A stretch of 64,000 nt of DNA, taken from Riptortus pedestris. Its lineage: Eukaryota; Arthropoda; Insecta; Hemiptera; Alydidae. How positions within the stretch are numbered: position 1 is the first letter of the stretch; each line of letters starts with the position of its first letter. The translations under genes and the position numbers were made by a program. This document shows, one piece after another, positions 1 to 12,780 of this stretch. The notes beneath the pieces are model-generated. The model made no database searches. It worked only from the letters and a program-made list of their open reading frames with translations, and was not told where the DNA came from. The DNA lies in assembly GCA_019009955.1 (NCBI GenBank), contig CM032231.1, forward strand, positions 38,927,501 through 38,991,500. Reading direction: 5' to 3'.

Positions 1-21
1 AGCCATTAACGAACTCGATCT

Positions 22-84
<63 letters not shown>

Positions 85-205
85 TTTTGAACGGACTTCA
101 TTTTCGTCATCTGGGTAGGATCGATGGATATTTGAAGAAAAATTTCGAAAGTTGCGTCATGAGTACAACCTCAACAGCTGATTTCCGTTAAGGGAAATCT
201 GCTAA
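1..205 (+). repeat. A-element, 3' part, cut by window start
   Basis: This is the right-hand part of an A-element (full description at 26585-27216). It opens in the conserved internal block, passes through a (TA)n tract at about 29-80, and ends with the near-palindromic 3' hairpin and CTAA at 202-205. The left part lies outside the window. Confidence 0.8.
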
Positions 206-401
206 TACATAGGAATTACAATAGGTACTACGGACAGGCCGAGTAAATAATAAGTAACTTGATTATATCAAAAACATATATAGGAGACATCACACACTTC
301 TATAGCTGATCCTAGCTCAAATTAAATTTTCTATCTCTCCAAAAATAAGTACAACTTTTAAGTAGGGCAAATTACTCAAAAGTGAAAATCCCATGAGAAG
401 G

Positions 402-497
402 AACAGACAGGAACAATGGGTATTTGAAAAAAAACTTATCAAAAATCACTTCATGAGGACAACCTCAAAATCTCGTTTCCCTTAAGGGAAATCTGAA
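402..497 (+). repeat. A-element 3' end fragment, diverged
   Basis: This piece keeps the terminal block of the A-element (tatttgaag..., then tcatgaggacaacctca) and the intact palindromic hairpin at about 475-495. The CTAA end has decayed. It is older than the copy at 1-205. Confidence 0.6.
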
Positions 498-1179
498 AAA
501 TAATATAACTTTAATAAATTTTTAAATTAATGCTATCATGTCACGAATTTAATAATTTATCTCAAGGAATAAAGGACCAATGAAAACAAATATTTGTAGC
601 TTTTCGTGAAATATGGGTTTACTATGAATGTGTAGGAGTGGGGGTTTTCTGAGAGCCAAAAACTGCAAGTGCCTATATCTTGTTTAATATTAGAGATAGA
701 GAAATGTACAGAACAATAATTATAAAAAATTAAATTCTCCATTGAATTCGAATATGTTATGTACGAGTCATAATTTTCATATTTACCTAAAACGTGAGGC
801 TAAATGATAAAACAAGTATTTGTATCATATTGAATTTATTAATATGTAGAGTACAAAAATCATTTATTTGGCTCTCCATCATTTTTAAAAATTAAAAGGC
901 ATACATTAGAAACAGTTTTATATACATTTATTATATTACATACATAATGGAAGAGAGGGAAAAGAACGTGAGTAGATTGAACGAGTTGAGAGATGTGATG
1001 AAATTTAATACTGGACCGTGCATTAAATCTACACTCGAAATGTGTACTTTCCATTTCTGAGGCATAACACAGTATACCATTATACGAGTATGAAATAACT
1101 GGAAATAACCAAAATTAGCTTAGAAATATAAACTTCTGTTCTTCGCTTCATAAATAAATTAAATTATTTTTTCTTTTTG
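498..1179. other. AT-rich stretch, no feature recognised
   Basis: Short open frames on the minus strand (557-742, 860-1054) have AT-driven composition and no recognisable domain. No repeat family seen elsewhere in the window was found here. Confidence 0.5.
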
Positions 1180-1276
1180 CAACTAAGGCTAATTGGGACG
1201 GGTTGTCTACATGTTACCACCCTTTTCTAGCAAGGGTGGGACTAAGGATTTCATTTAGTGAATTCATAAATAAATA
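1180..1276 (-). repeat. tRNA-derived SINE fragment
   Basis: Read on the minus strand, this matches the body of the SINE described at 41065-41313: the tttatttagtg-like block, the ccacccttgctagaaaaggg block and the end block cgtcccaattagcc. The tRNA-like head is missing. Confidence 0.7.
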
Positions 1277-2800
1277 GCTTTTTTTTAATTAGAAACAACG
1301 CATTACGTTTGGGAATGTATACAATAAAATCTCATCTCTTGAAATACGTCTAGTTTCTCATGAAAATGAGGCATAACTATCAAATTTAACCAATAAACCA
1401 ATATAACATAAAGCTCACGTTCACGTGGTTTAGCTGGGATATGTATAGAATTGTGAAATAAGCAAAACTTTGGCTCTATTTTTATCAAATGATTCATGAT
1501 TTTTGAATAAAATAGTTTTATAAGGTTGGTTCTTTAACATTTTTTCAGTCGACTCATAATTACAGTATATGAATTTTCGACCCCCCCCCCATCCCCTCAC
1601 TTTAAACCCTCACCCCTATTTTAAGTTCAATTTCAGCAATTAAAGAATTTGGTTTTTAGAATTGAATAAAACGGAGAAATAATGAGTATGGTATTATAAT
1701 AAAATTGCCGAATCAAGAAATAAAATCTTAATTGATTATGCTATAACGCTTGGGTATGTATCTCATGTAGTAAAGATATCTCGAAAATGTAATTTGGTAT
1801 TTAAGAATTTAAGGACAAGACGATTCTATATATTAGCATATGCTGTCCTTCGATATTCGACTGTTCTTGTTAATTTGTTTGAAAATCTATTTCCTTTTTT
1901 TATAGTTATTGTAAAGATATTACATTAATGTACTGTGTAGTAGCTACTCAATTTAATTGAGCTGCATTTTTAATAAAATGTTTTCCTAATCACATTTCTT
2001 ACATATTACCACTAACAAAAAATTAACTAAAAAACTCCTTAGGCATAATGTGGATAGAAAGGCAGGTATCCTGTGGATAACCCTTTTTTCATTAAAGTGC
2101 TGATTCAAAGAAAATACACAAGACAATCTGTTTTAATGAATTAATCTTTCAACATTTTTCTTTCAGATTCATTTATATTGTTCAGTTTATCGCGAAATAT
2201 TCGTGATTTTTCAATTTTTAACAGATTGATGTTCTTTATCCTAGTACTTTATACTTCACTATAACTATGCCTAACCAACGTTCTTGAGTTAACATTCCGG
2301 AAAATAGAAGCTTTACAAAATCCGCCTTTGTTCATCTGCCTCCGTCACCAACTGACCACCAAGTTTTTTTCAGAAATAAAAGTAGTATGCATATTTTCAC
2401 CACGTAAATTGTTAAACCTTATGTTTTAACTATACATACATTTGATAAATAGCACAACAATTTGGTGTTAAGTTGTATAGCTAATAATATAAAAATGGAT
2501 ACTTAATTTAATTGTAGAATACTGGTAAATGCAACTCACCTGAAAAAAAAAACGAAGTTGAATTAGTAAGGTTCCTCATAAAATGAAATACCTGAAACGT
2601 TTATTGACTAAATTTTATTTAGTCCTTATTTAGATATTTCTTAATTAATACAAATATCAAAGCACCTAGTTTATATAGTGATGGCCCCTGGTTCAAATTC
2701 TTGGTTCGCACACATTTATTTAGCGATGCGAACTTTCTTCCTTTGAAGTTGCTTTTATATCTGTATCTTGAGGCAAATGAGGTGCTAACTATATAAAAAG
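1277..2800. other. AT-rich stretch, no gene recognised
   Basis: It contains poly-C (about 1581-1590) and AT-rich sequence. A weak resemblance to the SINE B-box region near 2685-2730 is too diverged to call. Confidence 0.4.
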
Positions 2801-3877
2801 TCCGTCACGCAGGGGCTGCGTTAACGAAGCAGATTTCCCGAATGAATCACGTAGTTGAATTTATCTCAAAACGTAAGAGTTCAACGAGTACATTATTTGG
2901 TATTTGAGCTTCAAATGAAGTGTTTCATAATATAAACATTTATTGTTAATATGACATGAGTAGGAGTGGAGGTTTACTAAAGGTCGAAAACTAAAAAAGT
3001 CCGCCACGCAGGGGCTGCGTAAACTAAGCAGATTTCCCACCTGAAGTTATACAATAGAGAAATCTCCATACGAGTGCCGAACAGTTATGAAAAATGGCCG
3101 AACTACCTTTTTGGCGGGAAATTCAGTCATCCGTTATCGGCCCACAATTAATATAAATGCAAATATCTTGGTTAGTATTCAAGATAGAGAATAAATGTAT
3201 ATAACAATATTTATAGTAAATGTAATTTACAATAAGATTTATTCTATACAATGTTTTGATCCGACGTACGGTAACGAAGATATTTCAAATTTTCGAAAAT
3301 CTCCCCCTCTACACCCCCCCCCCACTGGTTCGATTTCAGCCATTAACGAACTTGATCTGTCTTTTTGCATAAAACGTTTAAATATCGAGTTTGGTAACGA
3401 TCAACCAAAAATTGCGACCGCTAGAGCGTTAACAGACAAATATATATAATTTTGAACGGACTTCATTTTCGTCATCTCCTGGTGTAGGATCGATGGACAT
3501 TTGAAGTAATTTTTCGAAAATATCGTCGTGAGTACGACCTCAATAGCTGATTTTCCTTAAGGGCAATCTGCTAAAAAAAGCAAATATCTCCGTTAGAGAA
3601 TAAATTTATATAACAAAATTTATAGTACACACGATTTACCACAATATAATTATTATTTTTATCATAATATAATTGGCACTATACACTTCATCGATCCGAC
3701 ATATTATACCGCCGATATTTCATATTTTTGAAATTCTCGTCCTTTAAACCCTCTTCCACTCACTGGTTCGACTAAAGCCATTAACGAAGTCGACCTATTG
3801 TTTTGAATGAAACGCTTATATATTGAGTTTGGATATGATCAAATAATAATTGCGACGGCTAGAGCAGTAACAGACAG

Positions 3878-3880
<3 letters not shown>
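2801..3880 (+). repeat. A-element (outer copy), split by a second A-element
   Basis: The 5' part is at 2801-2999 and starts with the conserved 5' hairpin end. It is the long-5' variant, with a segment near tgagtaggagtggagg. It breaks off in an A-run. The homologous continuation (gcaaatatctccgttag...) resumes at 3575 and runs to the (TA)n tract at about 3880. Between lies a complete second A-element at 3000-3574. The continuation then meets an inverted A fragment instead of its own 3' end. Confidence 0.75.
3000..3574 (+). repeat. A-element, complete, nested in another A-element
   Basis: Both ends are present: the 5' end with hairpin (ACGCAG/CTGCGT-type, one mismatch) at 3000 and the 3' hairpin with CTAA at 3571-3574. 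The central (TA)n is very short here (acagacaaatatatataa), so the tract is variable in length and not required for mobility. Confidence 0.85.
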
Positions 3881-3933
<53 letters not shown>

Positions 3934-4055
3934 TAACGCTCTAGCGGTTGCAATTTTTGTTTTATCGATACCGAAATCAATCGATATGCAAGCGTTTTAT
4001 GCAAAGCTAAAGATGAAGTTCATTAATGGCAGAAATCGAACCATTGAATGAATAG
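3881..4055 (-). repeat. (TA)n(TG)n tract plus inverted A-element fragment
   Basis: A (TA)n tract at about 3881-3921 and a short (TG)n are followed by the A-element internal block in reverse orientation (gttaacgctctagcgg...). The outer + copy and this - fragment meet head to head at the microsatellite. Confidence 0.7.
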
Positions 4056-4829
4056 GATTGAATCAATCGGCATTACCAAGAATCGGATCTATCTTAATAT
4101 ATTTCTTATATTTTGTTATATTATATATTATTCATTCGTTCCTTGACCTATTTTGTTATTTAAATTCTTTTTTATGCAATCTATTATAGTTTTTTATTCA
4201 ATTATTTCTGTTAGCTTCAGACTATTTTTTCCCCTCATTTTTTTGTCTATAGATGTGCTAGATTGGGGAGCTCAATTTAATTGAGCTGCTGGTATTTTTA
4301 ATAAAATGTTGTTTTCTTGTCACGTTTCTAATATAGAATCTAATGAGTCTTTTTTTTTTTATTAATTTACTGGACCACTGGAAACTAACTTCCAACATCT
4401 AATTAATGGAAGTTAATGGAAGAGTTTACGGAGCGCATTTTAAAATGATCAAAGTTATTAATTATTATTTATGAAACATATTGTTATTATTATTACTATT
4501 GGAATTAAAAATTCTTCTGAATTTGTTAAGACCAATGACTTCCTGTTCTCTTTGGAGTCATTACACGGGTTTAAACTTTAGTAAAGTCATCAGAAAACAT
4601 GTCACGATTATCATTTACAAAATATATTTTGAATAAATTAGAGATAATGATGCATACACAAGCGCGCGCGCACAAACACACTCACACACACACACACACA
4701 AACGTACATATATACATATGTTTTAATTTAGAGATTTTAATAATAGGTCTTTTCTTTAGTACATAAATTAGAAATTCATAGAGGGGTTTTTCAAGTATCC
4801 CCTTGAATAGAGGAGATTCATTAGAGTAC
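4056..4829. other. AT-rich stretch with short (CA)n
   Basis: It holds a (GC/CA) alternating tract at about 4661-4700 and no recognisable gene or interspersed repeat. Confidence 0.4.
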
Positions 4830-5169
4830 GATATTTTCAATTTTTCGATCCGACGCATAATAACAGATATATTAAGAATTTTCAAAATTCTCCTCCTCTA
4901 AATCTCTCCTCCCTCTGTCTGGTTCGATTTCAGCCGTTAACGAACTTGATCTTTCTTATTGTATAAAATGATTATATATCAAGTTTGGTAAAGATTAAAC
5001 AAAAATTGCGACCGCTAGAGCGGTAAAAGACAAATATATATACAGTTTTGAACAGACCTCAAATTCGTCATCTCCTGGGCAGGATAGACGGACATTTGAA
5101 GAAACATTTTGAAAATCGCGCCATGAGTACGACCTCAATAACTGATTTCCCTTAAGGTAAATCTGCTAA
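4830..5169 (+). repeat. A-element, 5'-truncated
   Basis: It begins around ttttcgatccgacgc and continues through the conserved internal block, a very short (TA)n and the 3' hairpin. It ends at CTAA (5166-5169). The 5' hairpin end is absent. Confidence 0.8.
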
Positions 5170-5782
5170 TATATGCCAAATGACAGATAAAATGTTCTAA
5201 CAATAATTTATACCCAACAACTTTTTTTTAACATGTCTTGAAATCCATGTAGAATTAATTCTGTTTGTAACAGCGATCTTCAACATACACTTGTGGTTTT
5301 ATTCCTGCACAACTAGCTATTCTGTGGTTAATCCTTAGAAGTAGGTTATTTATTTTCACTGTAATTGACCCGATAACATTATATGTTATGAAATAATCTC
5401 CTCGGAAGAAAACTGAGCCGTTTAATGCCGCAGTGAAAGCATCATTTTGTGATCCATTGTTCACTATTTTGAGGAATATTATTTTATATAGTTTGTATAA
5501 CAATTACTTATTAATATACAACTATTAGTCAAATGAAATTTGTTTTCAGCACTTACTAAAATTTGGGCTATTTTAATTTTAGACTTATGGGAAAGAGTAA
5601 TTCTATTATTCTCCATAGTTTTTTAAATCGATATGTTTTTATGGAGATGCTACTTTGATTATATAATGCAACATTACTTAACATATCTCATTTTATTTTT
5701 AAATGGAGTGATAATCATGTTGTTATGACGTGGCGATTGCTATAATTTCTGATACTTTCCTGTATTTTTAAAAAATAACGCT

Positions 5783-5788
<6 letters not shown>
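5170..5788. other. No feature recognised
   Basis: An open frame on the minus strand at 5255-5503 (82 codons) has no recognisable domain and no splice or promoter support. Confidence 0.4.

Positions 5789-5840
<52 letters not shown>
5789..5840. repeat. (TA)n microsatellite
   Basis: About 52 bp of uninterrupted TA. Unlike most TA tracts in the window, it is not flanked by A-element sequence. Confidence 0.95.
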
Positions 5841-5843
<3 letters not shown>

Positions 5844-7155
5844 GTTCTAAGAAAGGAAGTAACTGCTCTTAAGAAAATATGCGCTATGTTAAATTTCTTT
5901 CTTCTGTAAAAAAGAGTTACTATATTTTCCTTATTGGAATGGATTCAGACTTTCAAAGAAATTTACGCACAATGAAGTATTTCCGAAGGGAAAATAATGT
6001 TACTGTCCTTTCATCTTTGAATTGGATTCAGTATTTCAGAAATAAATAAGAACAATATTAACACTCAAAAATAAGGCGTGAGTAGACGTAGAGTCTGCAT
6101 TTTTTATTTTAATCGACAGAATAATTTATCAGAATCTCAGACGAAGCGTATTCACGTATTTTCACAGATAGCCACTTACGTCTTAAAATCAACTTGATTT
6201 AATTGAACCCTCACAAAAAAATTATATAACACGATTCATTTTATTTTCGGTAGTTAAGAGCGTATTTTCATAATCAACTTGACTACTTACTATTACTTTA
6301 ACTGTAGTGTTGTTGGAAATTAAGACTATCGTGTACTTGGAGAGAAGTAAGCGTCCAATTCTTCACAATTTTTTTATATTAGTGCTAAGCGCTTTCGATG
6401 ACGATTGTAACCATCTCAGAGCTACTTGCACGCATCGGGGAAGACAGAAAGTGACTCTGTGGACTGTCTATCCCTTATTTAATAAAACGAGTTTTCATTT
6501 TGCATATCTGAAGCAATGTTCAAGTTTCGATATCAATAGAGGGATTACGGCCTATCCAGATAATTTCTGAGGAGGGTAGAGGTAATAAATATATTTATAT
6601 ACATAAATAATAGAATTTAAATACAAAAGGAAGATAATAATTCACAATTCGAATATCCAGAGATAATTTTCCAGTTATCTTTTTCAATTTTTTATATTAC
6701 ATCGTTACAAAGGACTATGATTTGGCATATCATTGTATAATAAAGTTCCATTGTATTATCAACATTATGTATCAATCTCGTCCCTAGAATAATTGCTACA
6801 ATTGTCTATCTAATCTGAGCCGTCACGCTGATTAAGTGACTGTCACCCGACATGTTTCGGCTTTCCTTTTATCTGTCATCCGGTTTATGAAATCATTAAT
6901 CATTTTGTAATTGGATAATAGATGGGGTTCTGTAACCGATATATCTGCTAACTCACTTCCCGATCAGCTGGGGGTATACCCTCATTCATTCTTTCTAGGT
7001 TATCAACCAGCTCTTCTTCCGGCTTTCAGTAGCAGGTGTCCGTCATTTTTATCAATCGTGATAGCTCATTTTTCATTCGTTTAATACATAATATAAATCT
7101 ATAATAGTATATAAAAATAACAATGGGCTAACCAATTTCTTTCAATAATTCATAT
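5841..7155. other. No gene recognised
   Basis: A + strand open frame at 6307-6570 starts with a non-ATG codon and matches no known family. Around 6830-6870 a gacatgtttcggct stretch resembles Penelope-like 3' tails, but no coding remnant is beside it. Confidence 0.35.
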
Positions 7156-7370
7156 GGGTCTCAGGTTGGCCGCGTGAGTTAAGGCGTTGGTCATAATCTC
7201 ATATGGTAAACCTAGAGTGGCGAGCTCTATTCCCGCCTGGGCAAAGGAATTTATTTAGTGACGGAATCATTAGACAAAATCCTTGGCCCCACCCTGGCTA
7301 GAAAAGGGCGGTAATCTGTTCTAATTAGCCATAGTAGAAAAACGTGGACGTAAATAAATAAAAAAAAAAA
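7156..7370 (+). repeat. tRNA-derived SINE, near full length
   Basis: The head has the A-box-like TGGCCGCGTGAGTTAAGGCG, close in pattern to class II tRNA (Ser/Leu) heads, and a decayed B-box (agctctattcccgcc). The body blocks follow and the element ends in an A-rich tail at 7352-7370. Confidence 0.85.
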
Positions 7371-7821
7371 CTCATATATTTAAAGAAGCAAGTACCGCGG
7401 GTGTTACGTAAACCAAGTAATTTTCCACCAAATTCATGGATTCTCTACTGCACCCTTAAAAGAAAAGCCATGCAAACACGACTGGAAATATAAGTTGGAG
7501 CTGAGTTGCTTAGTAATATTCTTGTTTTAAGTAGGAGAGGGGGTTAACAAGTGAATGAAATAAAAAGTACACATAACTGGGTTGGTACATGAGTTAAGAA
7601 TAACATTAATAACCCTTTATTTGCTCAGGTATGACACCTTAATTTGATCATTTATAAAAATTTCCACTTAATATTTACATATTTTGTACATAGAAAATAA
7701 CAATGAGAATACAGGTATAATATGCAGACATTATTGAATGTTTGAGCAAAATCAGTTTGAGGATTTTTGAGTTCGATATGTCCTAAATTTTGTGTTTAAT
7801 ACATATATTATTTTAACAGTT
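7371..7821. other. No feature recognised
   Basis: AT-rich sequence with no open frame or repeat that can be assigned. Confidence 0.4.
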
Positions 7822-8125
7822 CCTGGCTCGATTGCTGGTAGTGTGCAGTCCCGAGACGCTTCCATTCCTTTCTGTAGTAAGCCACTCTTGTCCATGCTGC
7901 TCCACCACAAGTGCGACGCATCTCTTCGTCTCAGTGTTTCATTGGTCTGCCTCTGCTTCTTTTATATTCTCGAGGTGACCAGTCTATCATCTTCCTGGTC
8001 TAACTATCTTCATGTCTTGTTATCATATGTCCTGACCATTTCCATTTCCTTAGAAAGAAGCATTTAGCAATGTCTTCCAGGTCAGTCCTTATTCTTATCC
8101 TTCTTGAGTTAGGAATGCTTAGAAT
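7822..8125 (-). pseudogene. LINE reverse transcriptase C-terminal remnant (RTE-like)
   Basis: Translated on the minus strand, this reads as the C-terminal tail typical of RTE-type non-LTR retrotransposon polyproteins. In order there is an R-R-I-R-I-R-T-D-L-E-D-like stretch, then KWKWSGHM, then KRSRGRP, then GAAWTRVAYYRKEWKRLG, then a residual YQQS near 7825. In active relatives the last part is W-x-R-x-A-x-D-R...W...L-G-E-A-Y-x-Q-Q-W. At least two in-frame stops interrupt it (after HEDS and after PMKH). The reverse transcriptase core and endonuclease are absent, so this is a dead 5'-truncated copy. Assignment to RTE rather than another clade rests on memory of family C-termini. Confidence 0.75.
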
Positions 8126-8936
8126 AAAAGAGTTGTAGAACGTCTTTAATAAATTTGTGTACATAGTTTCAGACGAATTGGTTAAATGTAGAGTATGGAA
8201 GTGATAATTTTGGCCACTATTGCATAGAATATTGTTATGATGTTTCTGCAGGATACGAATATTCGCGTTTTATTCTCTCCTCTTCACTAATTTTATTGGA
8301 ATCGTTTAATAGTTTCCATTATTTAAGATTAAATTTGATCAATGCCTATTATGTATTATTTTTATATACTTTTTTAAACAATACTGACATGATATTGACT
8401 TGTAAAGGCTCCAATAGCATCCCTCTTGGCTGAATGATTATAAAACCAGTCCTCGACCTATCTTCTGTTAAATTCTTGACATGAAGTGACACATATTTAT
8501 TGCACCCTTAAGTGTACTTATAAGTCGTCTGATGTAAATCTCTCTACACTTATTAACAGCACAACTTTGAGAGTTGTCAGTTAGGCAATATTAGGGGCAA
8601 ATTACGATTAGTTGCAGCTGCTTATTCGAACTAGTTTCTACCTTTATTAGTCAGTTCCTGAGGGATGGTTCTCACAATGGGCTCGAATGAAACCACGACA
8701 TATCGTCTAATGCTCTCTTCTGTTTTTCTTGAATATCAGGGGTAACCAAGTAGGAAGATAATGCTTAGCTTTCAGGGACAACAGGATGGATTAGAAAAAA
8801 AAAAAACCTCCTAGATAATTACAAATAAAATATAAATAACAATTTCTCAAAGACAATAGGAGCACTCTATAGAATATCTCACTAAGATAAAGCAATCGAT
8901 CCCGAAGTAAAACAGAATTACTTGAACTGAATTAAA
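8126..8936. other. No feature recognised
   Basis: AT-rich intergenic sequence with a poly-A run near 8800. No repeat family from this window was found. Confidence 0.4.
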
Positions 8937-9201
8937 TTAGTGGAAACGTGTTATAACTCTATCTGGAACCTTGTTACTAATTAGCTCAAAGGAGGAGTGT
9001 TCCACCGAGTGTAACACAGGCCTGTGTTCCTCCAGGTGCCGATGCCCTTGCTTTCCTCTAGTTACAGCTGCTTTGCTTAATAATAAATGGTCTCTTGAAG
9101 TTAACCAATCCGGTGGAACACTACTGACAATATGTCTGCCACTCGAGTGCTCCGCAACCAAGTCGTTTACCTCTAACAACTCCACTTCTCAACCTCACTG
9201 A
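8937..9201. other. GC-richer segment open on both strands, unassigned
   Basis: Open frames exist on both strands (minus 8937-9185, 82 codons; plus 8971-9201, 76 codons) in sequence clearly richer in GC than its surroundings. The minus-strand translation has a balanced amino-acid composition but no motif I recognise. It could be an exon, a retrotransposon piece or chance. Confidence 0.2.
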
Positions 9202-9299
9202 TGAGTTAAGTAATGCAATTTACTAGAGTTTAACGGACGTACATACCGGGTTGCTGATTGTACCTTTTCGGCCTCTTTCTTCAGAAGTGTTCAATCTTG

Positions 9300-9499
<200 letters not shown>

Positions 9500-9532
9500 T
9501 TAACGCTATAACTCGCATGGCCAACCTGAGCC
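9500..9532 (-). repeat. SINE head fragment
   Basis: Read on the minus strand, ggctcaggttggccatgcg is the start of the SINE head. It abuts the (CT)n tract directly. Confidence 0.6.
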
Positions 9533-11334
9533 ACTCACATACAAATGACTTGAAACACATAGAAAAAGAACTTCTCTTGCCGACAACCTCAGGCGTCGGT
9601 GAATGAGACCATTTCGTACCAGAGTGGGTTCCTGAAGGCCAGATTACAGACAAGGTAGGAAGTGGGGAGTGAGTGGGAACTACTTATGAGACGAACGAAC
9701 GGCTTAGAAGTTGCCGATCGGAATTCTCACTTGGAAACGGAACTCATATTGATATCGCAGTCTTCTTTGCTTAGCATTCTATCAAGGTTCAAAGTTCAGC
9801 ATGCTCCAACCAAGTTCTCACTACATATCTCCAGCCTGTATCTAGACTTCAGGTAGTCGATGTGGTTTCACTTCCGGTTAGTTGCTGTTGCAAGCAGTAG
9901 TAGAGGTGACCACCTGAAGAAGTAGTTTGGTGACCTTGGATATAAAAACAATATAAGTATCTGACGCCGGTAGGCCAACCCAAACATTGCCTTATTATAC
10001 TGTTAGTTTGTTTTGTTCAATTTTTTTTTCCAACTGAAAAATAATTGAGTAAAACAGCTATATAGTCTTTGTTTATTGAGCTATTTCATATATGTGAAAT
10101 AGGAATGAAGAAGGAACTTAATTAGAAAATTAGTAGGCAGCTCATCGCCCTCCGTGGCCATATTGGTACTTCCTATCCAGAATCATTACAATGCATTGAT
10201 TCCAGCGTGACCTGAATATGTCTCCCTTTAAAGCATTGAGGAACATCCTCGTTCTTATGGACTAGCACCTGGAAGCTGTCCTTGATTCATTATGAGCATC
10301 TTGTGCTAATTACAACAATATAAAGAGAACATAGATGTGGGTGTCCTTGTCTGATTCCGTATCCACAATGAATACTCGTCAATTACTATTATTTGCATTT
10401 AATCGATCAATTACTAAGTTGTGCTAAATATTGAGGCGAGTTCATTTTCTCACCAACATGCCTAAGAAGGGAGCCAGAAAGAATTCGCAGACTTGGGAAC
10501 AGAAATAGACTCGTGGTTCAATGAAGAACTGTCAATAACTTGCAAAATGATGGTAGAGACGTGATCGCTGAGCTGATATACCTCAAGCCAATTCCATGAA
10601 GAATATTTGCTCTGCAGAGAGAAATCCGTGAAAGAAAATTTTCTTGCCGTGATAAAACCGATTGAAGTATGTACCTAAATTATATAACCTTTCAAATCAT
10701 ATAACATAAATTTCACAAACTCAAGAAAATCATTTACTGAAACATAGTAGAATCTTAAATTACCCAATTATTGTTATCCTACTTTTGATTACACGTAACT
10801 GGAATAAATATTCTTTACTTTGCACAGTTTACTAAATATAGTAGCATATATTTGTTTTATTTATTTAAAAAGAACATCCATTTTTTTATGTAGGCTAATA
10901 GAAAGGAAGTTATTTACAAGTTACTTCCCTTTTCATGCCAGCCTGGTTCAAAATTGTCATTCTTGTGGCCAAAGATGTGTTCGTACTAGCGCTATTGTGG
11001 GGGAAAACACATCTGCGATTTGCCAACTTGGCCGGTTCTGGCCAATTGCTTTCTTTAATCTGTCTAACCGACTACAACACTTATCTGAGTTTATTGTTTC
11101 AAAAACATTGAACCTTTCCAATACCACCAGCTACAGAGGATAACTTTTTTTGGCATGAGTATTCCCAAAAATATCAGTGCCTTTGTTTGAAGTGGTTAGT
11201 GGTGGTTCGCTCGCCCACGATAGTTTTCACCCAAAATTATTGTAAACAATCAATTTTTTGGCTCCCGTTACGTTTTGTTTCAAAAATGGATCGTTTTCAT
11301 TGCATTTGAGGAATAAATCGCATTTGAATAAAAA
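9533..11334. other. No gene recognised
   Basis: GC content is somewhat raised at 9560-9960. A + strand open frame at 10820-11143 (107 codons) carries no recognised domain, and its composition is consistent with chance in this sequence. Confidence 0.35.
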
Positions 11335-11448
11335 GTCCATTAATTTCCCCTTGAGGGAAATCAGCTATTGAGGTTTTACTCCTGAGAAGATTTTCTTCAA
11401 ATTTCCATAGATCCTAATCAAGAAATATCGAAAACGAGTTTCAAAACT
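11335..11448 (-). repeat. A-element 3' end fragment
   Basis: On the minus strand this carries the diverged 3' hairpin and the terminal block up to the point where the internal (TA)n would start. Nothing further of the element remains. Confidence 0.65.
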
Positions 11449-12780
11449 ATTTCTTATATAGACTGAGCCTAGCCTATTAAAACTATATTTTTCTAACTAA
11501 TTATAAAATAAGGCAATGAAGAGATAATGGTAGAGGTTTTGGTGTAAGTACCCTCCTGAACTAGGAGTGACCGCTTTAGATATCAGCATTCCAGTGACAA
11601 ACATTGCCACTATAAATAACATTTCATTAATTAGCATTACATTAATGTTATGAATATAATAGTGTTGAAATATTATAATAGTGGTTGAATATAATAAATG
11701 TTTGAGCAATTTGATTAGCATTGGGTATTTCAATACGAGTTTATCGATACGTCCGTAAATATATTAGGTAGAAACTTGATTCTTCAGTCTGAATATTTTG
11801 AAAATTTCTTGGACAGAGTTCTTTATATATGATCCTCGGAAGAATCTGTAATTTTCCCAATTTTATGTCGCATTTTTCTTTATAGCACGGGATACATACT
11901 TTGTTTTTATTTTACATTTTGACAACTGTATTAGGCTGGTTTTCTAATCTCTAATTGTCACGTGGACGGATTTTCGCGCTCCGTAAAATTCTGGAATATT
12001 ATCTTAAGCTCCTGCCAAAAGTAAAAGGTAAATACATTATCGAATGCTTATTACGAAACAATGAATAAAAAAAATTATATCGTTTTAACAAAAATTCAAA
12101 CCTATTAAATAACCTATACTTTCTATTTTAAAATTTCTTAAATAAATTTAAAGGATCATTGCTTGAACATTGTATCCATTCATATCTAAGAAACATTGTA
12201 GAAACAGTTAATGAAATAACCCCAACTTAATCGCCTTTATAAGCAGTTAAAATGCACTCAATTATTCGATTATAATTTTATAAAACAAATAAAGTGAAAC
12301 TAATTTTGCGGTTCAAGAAGTTAATTTGCTGTTCAAGACGAATCAAGAAGTTTATTTCGGAATAGAAAATATAAATGTAAAAATAAATAAAATAGTTCAA
12401 CCTGCCTACCACAATAGCTCATCATCGGCCATCAATGGACACGGCTCATTCTAAAAGAATCGAATATATGAAAAGCATACTGTGAATATTGGTGGAGGAA
12501 ACGAAAAGAGAGGACGATATGCAAGGTCCCTTTTTCTCTTGATTGCAAACAGTTTCACGCTCATAAAGGACATTTAAGTGAATTTAATAACTCAATTAAA
12601 ATAGAATAAAAAGACTGCTCACATTGTCTGAGATCGTGATGGGAAGAAGCGCGTGGCTGAAGCATCCTTGAGGAATGTAATCAGCAGTGATTTGCCGGGA
12701 GCTCCTAACCTTGAGCCTTGGGAATACTCTCCTCCTCCAAGGCGAAGGTCGCCGTAATCAGTCCACCAGCTAATAGCTAG
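11449..12780. other. No gene recognised
   Basis: AT-rich, becoming GC-richer at 12620-12780 just before the minisatellite. No domain was seen in any frame. Confidence 0.35.

Noticed and set aside
2685..2730. SINE B-box-like text
   Set aside because: Too diverged over too short a stretch to separate from chance.
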